NCBI GenBank assembly: GCA_001314705.1
Contig: LJSU01000020.1
Span: 92,225 to 156,224 of the forward strand
DNA: 64,000 nt
DNA from: Rhodobacteraceae bacterium HLUCCO07
GTDB taxonomy: Bacteria; Pseudomonadota; Alphaproteobacteria; Rhodobacterales; Rhodobacteraceae
Direction of reading: 5' to 3'
Position numbers and translations under genes: made by a program. Shown here one piece after another: positions 27,110 to 35,711 of the stretch; positions within the stretch are counted from its first letter, which is position 1; each line of letters starts with the position of its first letter. The notes under the pieces were generated by a model. That model saw nothing but the letters and a program-made list of their open reading frames with translations. It did no database searches and was not told where the DNA came from.

Positions 27110-27535
27110 TTATTCTTCGAACAACTGGCCCTTGATCGCGCGCGAGAATCCGCGAAACTCGGCGATCACCGTGCCGTCCTCCTTGGTCACCTTGATGTCG
27201 TAGATGCCGCTGCGCCCCTGCAACGACAATTCCACCGCCTCGGCGCGCAGCCGGTCGCCCGCGCGCCCCGGCGCGAGATAGGAGATCAGGTTGTGCTGCG
27301 CCACCGTGGCCTGGTTGCGGCTGTTGCAGGCAAAGGCAAAGGCGCTGTCGGCCAGCGCGAAGGTCACGCCGCCATGACAGATCCCATGCCCGTTGCAGTG
27401 ATGCGCCGCCACGGTCAGTTCCAGGACCGCGCGGCCTTCGTCGATCTCGGTGATCTCCATGCCGAACCACTTGCTGGCATTGTCATCCGCCCACATCGCT
27501 GCGGCGGATTTCTCGGCGCGTTCCTTCGGGGTCAT
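27110..27535 (-). CDS. paaI: Hydroxyphenylacetyl-CoA thioesterase PaaI
   Basis: A 141-residue hotdog-fold thioesterase. It has the PaaI active-site region in HHCNGHGICHGGVTFALADSA, with the catalytic Asp in the last helix segment. PaaI clears stalled aryl-CoA esters and so recovers CoA in the pathway. The ATG at 27535 overlaps the paaG stop by four bases (ATGA); a longer in-frame start would fall inside paaG. Confidence 0.94.
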   Translation of the reverse strand: MTPKERAEKSAAAMWADDNASKWFGMEITEIDEGRAVLELTVAAHHCNGHGICHGGVTFALADSAFAFACNSRNQATVAQHNLISYLAPGRAGDRLRAEAVELSLQGRSGIYDIKVTKEDGTVIAEFRGFSRAIKGQLFEE

Positions 27536-28317
27536 TTGCCCTTGAACTCCGGTTTGCGCTTGTCGAGGAATGCACCCACGCCCTCGGCGTAATCGGCGCT
27601 TTCGCCGCATTCCTTCATGAAGCGCGCTTCGAGGTCGAGCTGCGCATCGAGCGTGTTGACATGCGCGGCTTCGATTGCCTGTTTGGTCCGGGCGTATCCA
27701 AGCGTCGGCCCGTTGGACAGTGACCCCGCCAGCGCGCGCGCCTCGTCCAGAAGCGCATCATCCGGCAGCGCCTTCCAGATCAGACCCCATTCGGCCGCCT
27801 GTGCGGCGGGCAGGGGCTCGGCCGTCATCGCCAGCGCCTTGGCCCGCGCCTCGCCCAGAAGGCGGCTAAGGTGCCAGCTTCCGCCGGTATCGGGGATCAG
27901 TCCGACCTTGGAAAACGACTGGATGAATTTCGCGCTCTCGCCCGCCAGCACGATGTCGCAGGCCAGCGCCACCGACGATCCCGCACCCGCCGCCACGCCG
28001 TTGACCGCGCAGATGACGGGCATTTCCAACGACCGGATCAGCCGCACCAACGGGGCCCAGAAATCGCGGACCGTGGCCCCGAGATCGGGCGGGCCGTCCA
28101 TCTTGCGCGGATCACGGTCGCCCAGGTCCTGTCCGGCGCAAAACCCGCGCCCCGCACCGGTCAGCAGAACCGCGCGCTTGCCATCGTCGCGCGCCCATTC
28201 CAGCGCCACGCGCAGCGCGTGATGCATTTCCTCGTTGAAGGAATTGAGCTTGTCCGGACGGTTCAGCGTGATTTCGGCCCAGGTGCCGTTGTCACCGATC
28301 AGAATCGTGTCGCTCAT
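27532..28317 (-). CDS. paaG: Ring-1,2-epoxyphenylacetyl-CoA isomerase PaaG
   Basis: A 261-residue crotonase-family enzyme that isomerises the epoxide from PaaABCE to the oxepin-CoA and later shifts a double bond during beta-oxidation. Oxyanion-hole segments are GRGFCAGQDLGDRD and AVNGVAAGAGSSVALACD, and FSKVGLIPDTGGSW matches PaaG. The ATG at 28317 is used; the frame continues far upstream only as antisense of paaZ. It is first in the minus-strand operon, divergent from paaZ with a 135-bp shared promoter region. Confidence 0.95.
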   Translation of the reverse strand: MSDTILIGDNGTWAEITLNRPDKLNSFNEEMHHALRVALEWARDDGKRAVLLTGAGRGFCAGQDLGDRDPRKMDGPPDLGATVRDFWAPLVRLIRSLEMPVICAVNGVAAGAGSSVALACDIVLAGESAKFIQSFSKVGLIPDTGGSWHLSRLLGEARAKALAMTAEPLPAAQAAEWGLIWKALPDDALLDEARALAGSLSNGPTLGYARTKQAIEAAHVNTLDAQLDLEARFMKECGESADYAEGVGAFLDKRKPEFKGK

Positions 28318-28360
28318 GCGTCCCTCCCCTCGCGTCTCCTCGGTTGCGAAGCTTGCATAA

Positions 28361-28374
28361 ACCGAACGGTTGGT
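28361..28374. promoter_or_regulatory. Candidate PaaR (TetR) operator in the paaG/paaZ divergent promoter
   Basis: ACCGAACGGTTGGT is a near-palindrome with a CG centre, close to the ACCGAC-type dyads bound by TetR regulators of acyl-CoA pathways. It lies 44 bp from paaG and 79 bp from paaZ, able to control both. A second dyad, CCGACC-CC-GGTCGG, lies at 28395-28408. Confidence 0.5.
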
Positions 28375-28394
28375 CAATAAAAGAGGCGAGACCA

Positions 28395-28408
28395 CCGACC
28401 CCGGTCGG
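28395..28408. promoter_or_regulatory. Second dyad in the paaG/paaZ promoter region
   Basis: CCGACC and GGTCGG arms around a CC centre form a perfect 6-bp inverted repeat 44 bp before the paaZ start. The arms are the same as in the dyad upstream of the thiolase operon, with a different spacer length. Confidence 0.4.
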
Positions 28409-28452
28409 CAATGGGGGCCAGCCCCCGGGGCACAGGATGAAGGGGGAGAACG

Positions 28453-30471
28453 ATGAGCATCCAGCAGATCAAGAGTTTCGTGGCCGGGGACTGGCTTGCC
28501 CCGGGCCAGGGCGCGCGGCCCATCGCCAGCGCGATCACGGGCGCGGTCATGGCCGAGGCGGGCAACGACGCGCTCGATGCGGCTGCCATGCTGGCCCATG
28601 CGCGCGAACACGGCGGCCCTGCGCTGCGCGCGATGACATTTCATGAGCGCGCGAAAATGCTCAAGGCACTTGCGCTCTACCTTGGTGAGCGCAAGCAGGC
28701 GCTTTACGATATTTCCTTCGACACCGGCGCGACGCAATCCGACCACCTGATCGACGTCGACGGCGGCATCGGCACGCTTTTCGTGTTTGCCTCCAAGGGG
28801 CGGCGCGAACTCCCCGATGCGCAGATCTTTCTCGATGGCGGGCTGGAACAGCTTGGCCGCGAGGGGCGATTCCTCGGGCAGCATGTCTGCACCCCGCTGC
28901 AAGGCGTGGCGGTGCATATCAACGCCTTCAACTTCCCGGTCTGGGGGATGCTGGAGAAACTCGCGCCGAGCTTTCTGGCGGGTGTGCCGGCGATCGTGAA
29001 GCCGGCGACCTCGACCTGTTATGTCACCGAAATGGCGGTGCGAATGATGCTGGAAAGCGGCATCCTGCCCGAAGGCGCGCTGCAATTCGTGGCCGGGGGG
29101 CTCGGCGACATGCTCGACCACCTGGGCGCGCAGGACGTGGTGGCCTTTACCGGGTCGGCCGATACCGCGCTCAAGCTGCGGGGGCATCCGAACCTGCTGT
29201 CGAACTCGGTGCGTTTCGCCGCCGAACAGGACAGCCTCAACGCTTCGATCCTGGGGCCGGATGTCACGCCCGACACGCCCGAGTTCGACCTTTTCGTCAA
29301 GGAGGTCATCCGCGAGATGACCGCCAAGGCCGGTCAGAAATGCACCGCCATCCGCCGGATCATCGCGCCGCAAGCGCTGGTCCAGCCAGTGATCGAAGCC
29401 GTCAGCGCAAGGCTGGCAACAACCGTGATCGGCGATCCGCGCGATCCGGCCACGCGCATGGGCGCCCTGGTTTCCGAGGCCCAGCGCGCCGACGTTCTGG
29501 CCAAGGCCGCGTTGATCGGCGCCGAGGCCGAGCGCGTCTTTGGCGACCCCGGCGTTCTCCCGATGAGCGGGCAGGGCGGGTTCGTCTCGCCATTGCTGTT
29601 CCATTGTGCCGATCCCGACGCGGCGCAGCGCGTGCATGACACCGAAGCCTTCGGCCCGGTCTCGACCGTGATGGGCTATCGCGATCTTGACCACGCGGTC
29701 ACGCTGGCCAATCGCGGGGGCGGTAGCCTTGTCACCTCGCTTGTCACCCGTGATGGTGATGCGGCACGGCAGGTGGTGCTGGGGGCAGGCGCCTGGCACG
29801 GGCGGATCTACATCAACAACGCCGACTCGATGAAGGAAAGCACCGGCCATGGCAGCCCGATGCCGCACATGGTGCATGGCGGTCCGGGCCGCGCGGGCGG
29901 CGGCGAGGAACTGGGTGGCATCCGCGGCGTCATGCACTACATGCAGCGCACCGCCGTCCAGGGCAGCCCCGACATCCTCACAGCCATCGGCGGGCGTTGG
30001 GTGCCCGGCGCGCATGAGATCAAGGGCCCGGCGCATCCCTTTACCCGCCGCTACGGCGAATTGTCGATCGGCGAGACGCTGCACACCGCGTCGCGCGAGA
30101 TCACCCTCGACGATATCGAGCATTTTGCCCATTTCACCGGCGACACCTTCTATGCCCACATGGACGAGGACGCCGCGGCAAGAAACCCGTTCTTCCCCGG
30201 TCGGGTCGCGCATGGTTACCTGCTGCTTTCCTTCGCCGCGGGGCTTTTCGTCGAGCCGAACGAAGGCCCGGTGCTGGCCAATACGGGGCTTGATAACTTG
30301 CGCTTCATGAAGCCGGTGCAGGCGGGCGACAGCATCCGCGTGCGCCTGACGGTCAAGGCCAAGACCCCGCGTGGCCCCGAATATGGCGAGGTGCGCTGGC
30401 ACGTGACGCTGTTCAGCCAGGACGACGAAACCGTCGCGGAATACGAGCTTCTGACGATGAACGCGTTCTGA
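28453..30471 (+). CDS. paaZ: Bifunctional oxepin-CoA hydrolase / 3-oxo-5,6-dehydrosuberyl-CoA semialdehyde dehydrogenase
   Basis: A 672-residue fusion enzyme. The N-terminal aldehyde dehydrogenase (about 1-520) has Glu258 in FAAEQDS and the catalytic Cys297 in [11 protein letters not shown], close to the E256/C295 pair of E. coli PaaZ. The C-terminal MaoC-like hydratase (about 545-672) has [13 protein letters not shown] and [13 protein letters not shown] and opens the oxepin ring. Both activities are therefore present. AAGGGGGAG precedes the ATG. It is divergent from paaG and is followed after 37 bp by the PaaX-type regulator. Confidence 0.95.
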   Translation: MSIQQIKSFVAGDWLAPGQGARPIASAITGAVMAEAGNDALDAAAMLAHAREHGGPALRAMTFHERAKMLKALALYLGERKQALYDISFDTGATQSDHLIDVDGGIGTLFVFASKGRRELPDAQIFLDGGLEQLGREGRFLGQHVCTPLQGVAVHINAFNFPVWGMLEKLAPSFLAGVPAIVKPATSTCYVTEMAVRMMLESGILPEGALQFVAGGLGDMLDHLGAQDVVAFTGSADTALKLRGHPNLLSNSVRFAAEQDSLNASILGPDVTPDTPEFDLFVKEVIREMTAKAGQKCTAIRRIIAPQALVQPVIEAVSARLATTVIGDPRDPATRMGALVSEAQRADVLAKAALIGAEAERVFGDPGVLPMSGQGGFVSPLLFHCADPDAAQRVHDTEAFGPVSTVMGYRDLDHAVTLANRGGGSLVTSLVTRDGDAARQVVLGAGAWHGRIYINNADSMKESTGHGSPMPHMVHGGPGRAGGGEELGGIRGVMHYMQRTAVQGSPDILTAIGGRWVPGAHEIKGPAHPFTRRYGELSIGETLHTASREITLDDIEHFAHFTGDTFYAHMDEDAAARNPFFPGRVAHGYLLLSFAAGLFVEPNEGPVLANTGLDNLRFMKPVQAGDSIRVRLTVKAKTPRGPEYGEVRWHVTLFSQDDETVAEYELLTMNAF

Positions 30472-30508
30472 ACCGTGGCAGGTGCCGTCGGTCGTGCTAT
30501 GAAGGGGT

Positions 30509-31306
30509 ATGGACAGATTGCCACTTGATCGCTCGCCCGTGATGAGCGCGTTGCTTGAATGCGGCACGCTCAAGACCTGGTCCGTGATCGTGACCATTCT
30601 TGGTGACCTGGCGGCGGCCCCAGATGCGCATGTGCCCGGCCCCGTGCTTTCGGCCCTCACCGACCGGATGGGCCTGCGGGCGCAGGCGATGCGCGTGGCG
30701 CTGCACCGGCTGCGCCGCGATGGCTGGATCAGCTCGTCGCGCGACGGGCGCGCCTCGCGCTACGCGCTCACCGACCATGGCCTCGCGCTGACGCTCTCGG
30801 TCTCGGATCAGGTCTATGGCGCGGCACCACCGGTGCCGCGTGGCTGGCGCATCGTGCTGGCCCCGTCGGGCGAGGCGATGTCGGCGCTCGATCACCCGGC
30901 CGCCATTGTGATCGCGCCGCGCGTGGCACTCTTGCCCGATCCGGCGGGGGACGATGGAAGCGAGGCCGCACCCGCGCCGCTTCTGGCCTGGGAGGTGACG
31001 CCCGGTGTCGTGCCGGACTGGCTGACGGCAACGCTGGCCCCGCCCGATGTCATCCAGGCCTATGCCCGCCTGACCCGCGCGCTCAAACTGGCCGCCGAGG
31101 CGCCGCTGCCGACGGGCGCCGTCGATCGCACCGCGCTGCGGATTCTGGCGCTGCACCAATGGCGTCGGCTGGTGCTGCGGCATGGCCCGGGGCACGAGGC
31201 GTTGATGGGGGCGGACTGGCCGGGGGCAAAGGCGCGGTCCGGTATTGCCCGGGTGATGGAGAGGATTCCGCGCCCGGATCCCCGCTCGCTTGCCGAAACG
31301 CTTTGA
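30509..31306 (+). CDS. paaX: PaaX family transcriptional repressor
   Basis: A 265-residue regulator of the PaaX type, a GntR-like winged helix followed by the PaaX dimer/ligand region. The N-terminal segment SALTDRMGLRAQAMRVALHRLRRDGW is the DNA-binding helix-turn-helix; the middle and C-terminal segments (PRGWRIVLAP, ALHQWRRLVLR) fit the family. In enteric bacteria PaaX senses phenylacetyl-CoA. Here it coexists with a TetR regulator in the same cluster, so control may be layered. ATGs at 30509 and 30542 are both possible. Confidence 0.84.
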   Translation: MDRLPLDRSPVMSALLECGTLKTWSVIVTILGDLAAAPDAHVPGPVLSALTDRMGLRAQAMRVALHRLRRDGWISSSRDGRASRYALTDHGLALTLSVSDQVYGAAPPVPRGWRIVLAPSGEAMSALDHPAAIVIAPRVALLPDPAGDDGSEAAPAPLLAWEVTPGVVPDWLTATLAPPDVIQAYARLTRALKLAAEAPLPTGAVDRTALRILALHQWRRLVLRHGPGHEALMGADWPGAKARSGIARVMERIPRPDPRSLAETL

Positions 31307-31385
31307 AGCCGTGTCCAACGACCGGCCTTGCATGGTCGAGTTTCGCCCGGGCCGGACCCGCCGTTCCGGTTCAGCGCACCATGGC

Positions 31386-34019
31386 CTATCCGCGCGGCAT
31401 CTTGAGGATCACCTCGCGGCCGCGCTTCTGATACCGAAGCTCGGTCTCGCCAATGGCCTGTACCTGGCCACCATCGAGCCGGTCACCCACCTTGACCTTC
31501 TGGTAGCGTCCGTTCGACATGCGCACCAGCGCGCGCCGTGAACTGGGCTTGCCATAGACCCCGATGAGATTGACCTGGCGCATTTTCAACTGATTGCGAA
31601 TGGTCGCGGCCTTGGCGACGCTCGATGTCGTTGGGTTCGACGGGGTCACGGATTGCTGCTGGGGCGCCGCTGCGGCGACCTGCGTGGTCTCTTGTGACCC
31701 GGCTTCCTGCGCGCGCTCGACCAGGCGGGAAAAGCCGCTCGGGCGGGGCGCGGGTTTGGGCGATTCCGCCACTGCCTGCTCCGTTGCGGTGACATCGGCC
31801 GCTTCGGCAATCTCGGCGAACTCCTTCTCGGGCCGAAGCTGTGGGCGTACGTGTGCGACTTCGGCCCAGGTGGTCCCGCCCATGTTGCGCCGCTCGTTGT
31901 CCTCGATCAGGTCTTCGGGCCGTGGCCGGGGCCGCACCTCTGCCAGTTCCGCACGCGCCGCGCGCGACTCGTCCGTCTCGGGCACGACGGCGTCGGGGTC
32001 GCGCTCGGGCACGTCCCCGGGCACCGCCTCGGGCGCCCCGCGGTACACGAGGAAGCCCCCGGGGCTGAGCGTGCCGTCTTCGCTGGCGACCGCCAGGCCG
32101 CGCTCGTCGAGATCAAAGCGCGTGCCCCTTGGAAAGGGAGCGGCAGGCGGCGCCATCGCTTCATCGGTCTGCAACGCGGCAAGCTCTGGGAGTGCCACCG
32201 CGTCATGCTCTTCGACGCGCGGGTCGATCGAGGCGACGTACAGGTCGTCGAGTGTCTCCTGTTCCATTTCGGAGGGTGGGTCGGGCGCGCGCAACCACAC
32301 CCCCGTCACCGCATATCGCGTCTGGGCCTCGTCCGGTGTCATGGCGCGCGGCGCTTGCGGTTCGGCACGCGCGGGTGGCGCCTCCGCCTCCTCTGGCAGA
32401 AGATCTAGCGCGGCGGTGCGCACGTCTTCGGCCGGTGCTTCGTCCTGTGCCTGGTCTTGCACCTGATCCTCGGGACGGGTCGGCACCATGGCCTCGTCGC
32501 CCTCGACACTGAATTCGTCAACGCTGTCTGCGGGCAATGTTGCAACGGCATTTTCGCGCGGGGCGAAAAAGCGCGACAAACCGTCATCCACGAAGATCGA
32601 CGCCCATGCCGCGACCCCGGCAAGAAACAGCAACAATGCCGCCGTCATGATCAGGCCCAGATACCGTGGCTTGCCGCCGGTCGATGCCTGTTCGGCGCGC
32701 GCGCCCTGTCGCGCGCCAAAGATCGTCATTCGTTCCTTTTCGCTGACGACGTCTGTGGCGGCATCGGGCAAGGCGCCGTGATGCACCTCGTCCTGCGCCG
32801 TCGGCGATGTGTCACCACCCGGCTCGGGAGCCGAACCGCCGGGTTGGTCTTGCTTGTCGAAAAATGACAATCGGCCCGCGCGGCCCTGCGTGCCCGCTGG
32901 CGCAGCAAGCGGTTCCCGGTCGGGCAGATCCTCGGGCGCCGCGGGAATCCCCGCGCCCGGTGCGTCGGATCGCGCGGCAAGCGGGTCCGGCGCAGAGTCC
33001 TGCGCGGCATCTGCGGTCTCCTGCCCCTCGGGGGCTGTTGCTGTCCCGACGGGTGGCGCGGCCCTCGCCGGCGTGGGTTCGCTGTCGGGCGCGATCGGGA
33101 TCGTCGGGGCGCCCAGGTCATCGGGAAAAGGGCGTCGCACCCCGGACAATCCGGGCAAAGGGCGACCTGCATCCCCTGTATCGTCGCGCCGGGCGCGGAT
33201 GGTCGTGAAGGCCGGTATCGCATCCGGCACAGTGTTGTTCGCGGGTTCATCCTCGGGCGCATCGGATGGCTGTGGCGCCGCATGCGGATCCGGAACGGGC
33301 GCCCGCGCCGCCGCGTCCTCTGCCGCGGGGGCCTGCGCAGGTGCGGGCCCCTCCGACGTCTTCGTGCCGGCCGGTTCGGTTTCCGGGCCGGTCTCCTGCT
33401 CGTGCACCTCGCCGGGTTCGGGCGCGGCGTCCGGCTCAGGCGTGGCTTCGGCGTCGGGCTCCGGTATCCGCGCCACGCCGGTGACCCGGATCGGGGCCAT
33501 GTCGCGCTGAACCGTCTCGCCCGCGGCCAGTAGGGTGCGCGAATGGGCGGTCGGTCCGAAAAACGGCTCGCCCGCGAATTGCCCCTCGGGCGGGTTGGCG
33601 ACGAAACTCACAGGGCCGAACCCGTGCTCCATCGCGAATTGCTCGGCCTCGGTCAGGGTCTCGCGCGCAACCGCCGCGACCAACGTCTTGTCGCCTTCGA
33701 CCGACCAGTCGAACACCAGATCCTTGACCGGATAGGGCGTTGCCCCGTCCAGAGCGGCACGGATGGCGTCGGCGCGCGCATCCTCGTCCGTCAGGCCGAG
33801 GTCGAGTGAAAGATACTTGATCTGCTCATTGGGGATGACCAGCTTGCTGGTCAGTTCCTCGCCGTTGATCTGGCGCGCGGTTTCACGCAGCACGGCCAGG
33901 GCCCCGGTCAGGTCCGAGGAATCGAGCGACACCTCGCCAACCCGGTTCCATCCGGGAAAGGCACGGTGCAACAGCGCGATGCCTTCAAATGACAGGGATA
34001 ATGCAAAACTCGGTTTCAT
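31386..34019 (-). CDS. Large orphan membrane protein with secretion/pilus-like N- and C-terminal domains
   Basis: An 877-residue protein I cannot assign firmly. Residues 1-165 (MKPSFALSLSFEGIALLHR, KLVIPNEQIKYLSLDL) resemble the actin-like cytoplasmic part of GspL/PilM proteins. About 165-450 is low-complexity, rich in Pro, Ala and Glu. A single transmembrane helix (LGLIMTAALLLFLAGVAAWA) sits near 453-475. A second disordered, acidic stretch follows, ending in a folded region of about 95 residues (MRQVNLIGVYGKPSSRRALV, KVKVGDRLDGGQVQAIG) like the periplasmic GspC/PilP domain. No other secretion or pilus gene is nearby. The ATG at 34019 is chosen because conserved-looking sequence begins there. 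Confidence 0.72.
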   Translation of the reverse strand: MKPSFALSLSFEGIALLHRAFPGWNRVGEVSLDSSDLTGALAVLRETARQINGEELTSKLVIPNEQIKYLSLDLGLTDEDARADAIRAALDGATPYPVKDLVFDWSVEGDKTLVAAVARETLTEAEQFAMEHGFGPVSFVANPPEGQFAGEPFFGPTAHSRTLLAAGETVQRDMAPIRVTGVARIPEPDAEATPEPDAAPEPGEVHEQETGPETEPAGTKTSEGPAPAQAPAAEDAAARAPVPDPHAAPQPSDAPEDEPANNTVPDAIPAFTTIRARRDDTGDAGRPLPGLSGVRRPFPDDLGAPTIPIAPDSEPTPARAAPPVGTATAPEGQETADAAQDSAPDPLAARSDAPGAGIPAAPEDLPDREPLAAPAGTQGRAGRLSFFDKQDQPGGSAPEPGGDTSPTAQDEVHHGALPDAATDVVSEKERMTIFGARQGARAEQASTGGKPRYLGLIMTAALLLFLAGVAAWASIFVDDGLSRFFAPRENAVATLPADSVDEFSVEGDEAMVPTRPEDQVQDQAQDEAPAEDVRTAALDLLPEEAEAPPARAEPQAPRAMTPDEAQTRYAVTGVWLRAPDPPSEMEQETLDDLYVASIDPRVEEHDAVALPELAALQTDEAMAPPAAPFPRGTRFDLDERGLAVASEDGTLSPGGFLVYRGAPEAVPGDVPERDPDAVVPETDESRAARAELAEVRPRPRPEDLIEDNERRNMGGTTWAEVAHVRPQLRPEKEFAEIAEAADVTATEQAVAESPKPAPRPSGFSRLVERAQEAGSQETTQVAAAAPQQQSVTPSNPTTSSVAKAATIRNQLKMRQVNLIGVYGKPSSRRALVRMSNGRYQKVKVGDRLDGGQVQAIGETELRYQKRGREVILKMPRG

Positions 34020-34167
34020 GGGCGGCGATCTAACATCCTTTGCCCGGTCACGGGAGTCCGAATAGGGCGCCCTGATATTATAGCAGCTTGCTGCCGAGTG
34101 AAAGGTGATCACAAGCTCTGTTCACCGTTCGGTCGGGAAAGGTTTTCAGGGGGATGGCCGGTATCTT

Positions 34168-34264
34168 CCCCCCGGCAGCCGGATGGCAGCCGGGTGGCAG
34201 CCGGGAGTCACCCCCCGTTTTGGCCCCGCTTCCGCCCGTCAACACAGGTTGACAGGCGGTTAAC
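34168..34264 (-). repeat. Copy A of a recurring intergenic element (GTTAA ... GGGGTGA ... GGCTGCC repeats)
   Basis: Read on the minus strand, GTTAAC is followed by GGGGGGTGACTCC and then three direct repeats of CGGCTGCC spaced by CAC or AT. The same order occurs at 50796-50870 and 63250-63310. This copy also holds a 6-bp hairpin (GTCAAC/GTTGAC) between the two parts. It lies directly downstream of metY. Confidence 0.6.
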
Positions 34265-34269
34265 GCGGC

Positions 34270-35550
34270 TCAGGAATGGGCCTTTTCGAGCGCCTGTTCG
34301 AGATCCGCGATCAGGTCGTCCGCATTCTCGATCCCGATCGAGATTCGCACCACGCTCGGCCCTGCGCCCGCCGCCTCCTGCTGTTCCGGGCTCAGTTGCC
34401 GGTGGGTGGTCGAGGCCGAGTGAATCACAAGGCTGCGGGTGTCGCCCAGGTTGGCGACGTGGCTGAACAATTCGAGGTTGTCGACGAACTTGACGCATGC
34501 CTCGTAACCGCCCTTGAGCGCGATGGTAAACAGCCCGCCTGCGCCCTTGGGGCAGATGCGTGCCACCCGGTCGTGATAGGGCGACGAGGGCAGGCCGGCA
34601 TAGGTGACGGCATCGACATGTTTATTTTTTTCAAGCCATTGCGAGACGATCTTCGCGTTCTCGTTGTGGCGCTCCATGCGCAATGAAAGCGTCTCTATCC
34701 CCATCAGCGTGTAATGCGCGGCCTGCGGGTTCAGCGTCATGCCGAGGTCGCGCAGTCCCACGGCGATGCCGTGAAAGGTAAAGGCCAACGGGCCGAAGGT
34801 CTCGTGGAACTTGAGCCCGTGATAGGCCGGTTCCGGTTCGCTGAGCGATGGGAACTTGCCGCTGGCCGACCAGTCGAACGTGCCCGAATCCACGATGACG
34901 CCCCCCGTCACCGTGCCATTGCCGGTGAGGTATTTCGTCGCCGAATGCACCACGAGCGTCGCGCCGTGTTCGATCGGGCGGCAGAGATAGGGCGTGGCCG
35001 ATGTATTATCCACGATCAGTGGGAGACCGGCGCCGTTGGCAACTTCAGCCACTGCATCAAGATCGGTGATGTAACCACCTGGATTCGCGATGCTTTCACA
35101 GAAAATCGCGCGGGTATCATCGTCGATCGCGGCGGCCACCGCGTCGATGTCGTCGAAATCCACGAACTTGGCCGACCAGCCGAAACGCCTGATCGTCTGA
35201 CTGAACTGCGTGACCGTCCCGCCATAAAGCCGGGTCGAGGCGATCACGTTCTTGCCTGGCCCCATCAGCGGAAAGAGCGCCATGATCTGCGCCGCGTGTC
35301 CCGACGAGCAACAGACCGCACCGGCCCCGCCTTCGAGCGCCGCAACGCGCTCTTGCAGCACGGCGACGGTCGGGTTGGTGAGGCGCGAATAGATGTAGCC
35401 CACCTCCTGGAGATTGAAGAGAGCCGCAGCGTGATCGGCATCGCGGAACACATATGCCGTGGTCTGGTAGATCGGCGTCTGCCGCGCCCCCGTTGCCGGA
35501 TCGGGGCGCGCACCCGCATGGATCTGAAGCGTGTCGAAACCGTAAGCCAT
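34270..35550 (-). CDS. metY: O-acetylhomoserine aminocarboxypropyltransferase (sulfhydrylase)
   Basis: A 426-residue PLP enzyme of the Cys/Met metabolism family that forms homocysteine from O-acetylhomoserine and sulfide. The start MAYGFDTLQIHAGARPDPATG and the internal QTTAYVFRDADHAA are characteristic of MetY. The PLP lysine is in HSATKYLTG, and NPTVAVLQERVAALEGG is also typical. A strong GGGAGGG site precedes the ATG at 35550. No SAM riboswitch was recognised in the 140 bp upstream. Its end is followed by copy A of a repeated intergenic element. Confidence 0.93.
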   Translation of the reverse strand: MAYGFDTLQIHAGARPDPATGARQTPIYQTTAYVFRDADHAAALFNLQEVGYIYSRLTNPTVAVLQERVAALEGGAGAVCCSSGHAAQIMALFPLMGPGKNVIASTRLYGGTVTQFSQTIRRFGWSAKFVDFDDIDAVAAAIDDDTRAIFCESIANPGGYITDLDAVAEVANGAGLPLIVDNTSATPYLCRPIEHGATLVVHSATKYLTGNGTVTGGVIVDSGTFDWSASGKFPSLSEPEPAYHGLKFHETFGPLAFTFHGIAVGLRDLGMTLNPQAAHYTLMGIETLSLRMERHNENAKIVSQWLEKNKHVDAVTYAGLPSSPYHDRVARICPKGAGGLFTIALKGGYEACVKFVDNLELFSHVANLGDTRSLVIHSASTTHRQLSPEQQEAAGAGPSVVRISIGIENADDLIADLEQALEKAHS

Positions 35551-35692
35551 GAAAGGCCCTCCCTTGCGTTCATTCGCCACAGGATTAGGCCATTCGGTCG
35601 TGCCCGACAACTGGCCCTGCGGCGCAAAGACGGATTTTGCCCGTCCCGCCCGTCCTGCCGGAACAATCGTGGTGCCAGAGGCGTGGAAGCCG

Positions 35693-35711
35693 AACGCCCG
35701 TTCTGGGCGTT
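35693..35711 (-). terminator. Hairpin at the 3' end of the unassigned glycosyltransferase gene
   Basis: AACGCCC and GGGCGTT pair around a 5-base loop, beginning at the stop codon of the minus-strand gene. The U-tract is poor. The stem is the same as the one at 4887-4909. Confidence 0.4.

Noticed and set aside
25856..27592. Plus-strand open frame of 578 codons
   Set aside because: Antisense to paaK and paaI. The translation is full of His, Arg and Gly and shows no domain.
28318..30660. Upstream extension of the paaG frame to about 1042 codons
   Set aside because: The extension is antisense to paaZ. PaaG homology begins at the ATG at 28317.
34122..34135. ACCGTTCGGTCGG, which contains the reverse of ACCGAACGGT from the paa operator
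   Set aside because: Only a 10-base match, near a gene with no link to phenylacetate; likely chance.
35551..35692. Possible SAM-II riboswitch upstream of metY
   Set aside because: Such riboswitches often precede met genes in this class, but I could not find the conserved pseudoknot segments in the spacer.
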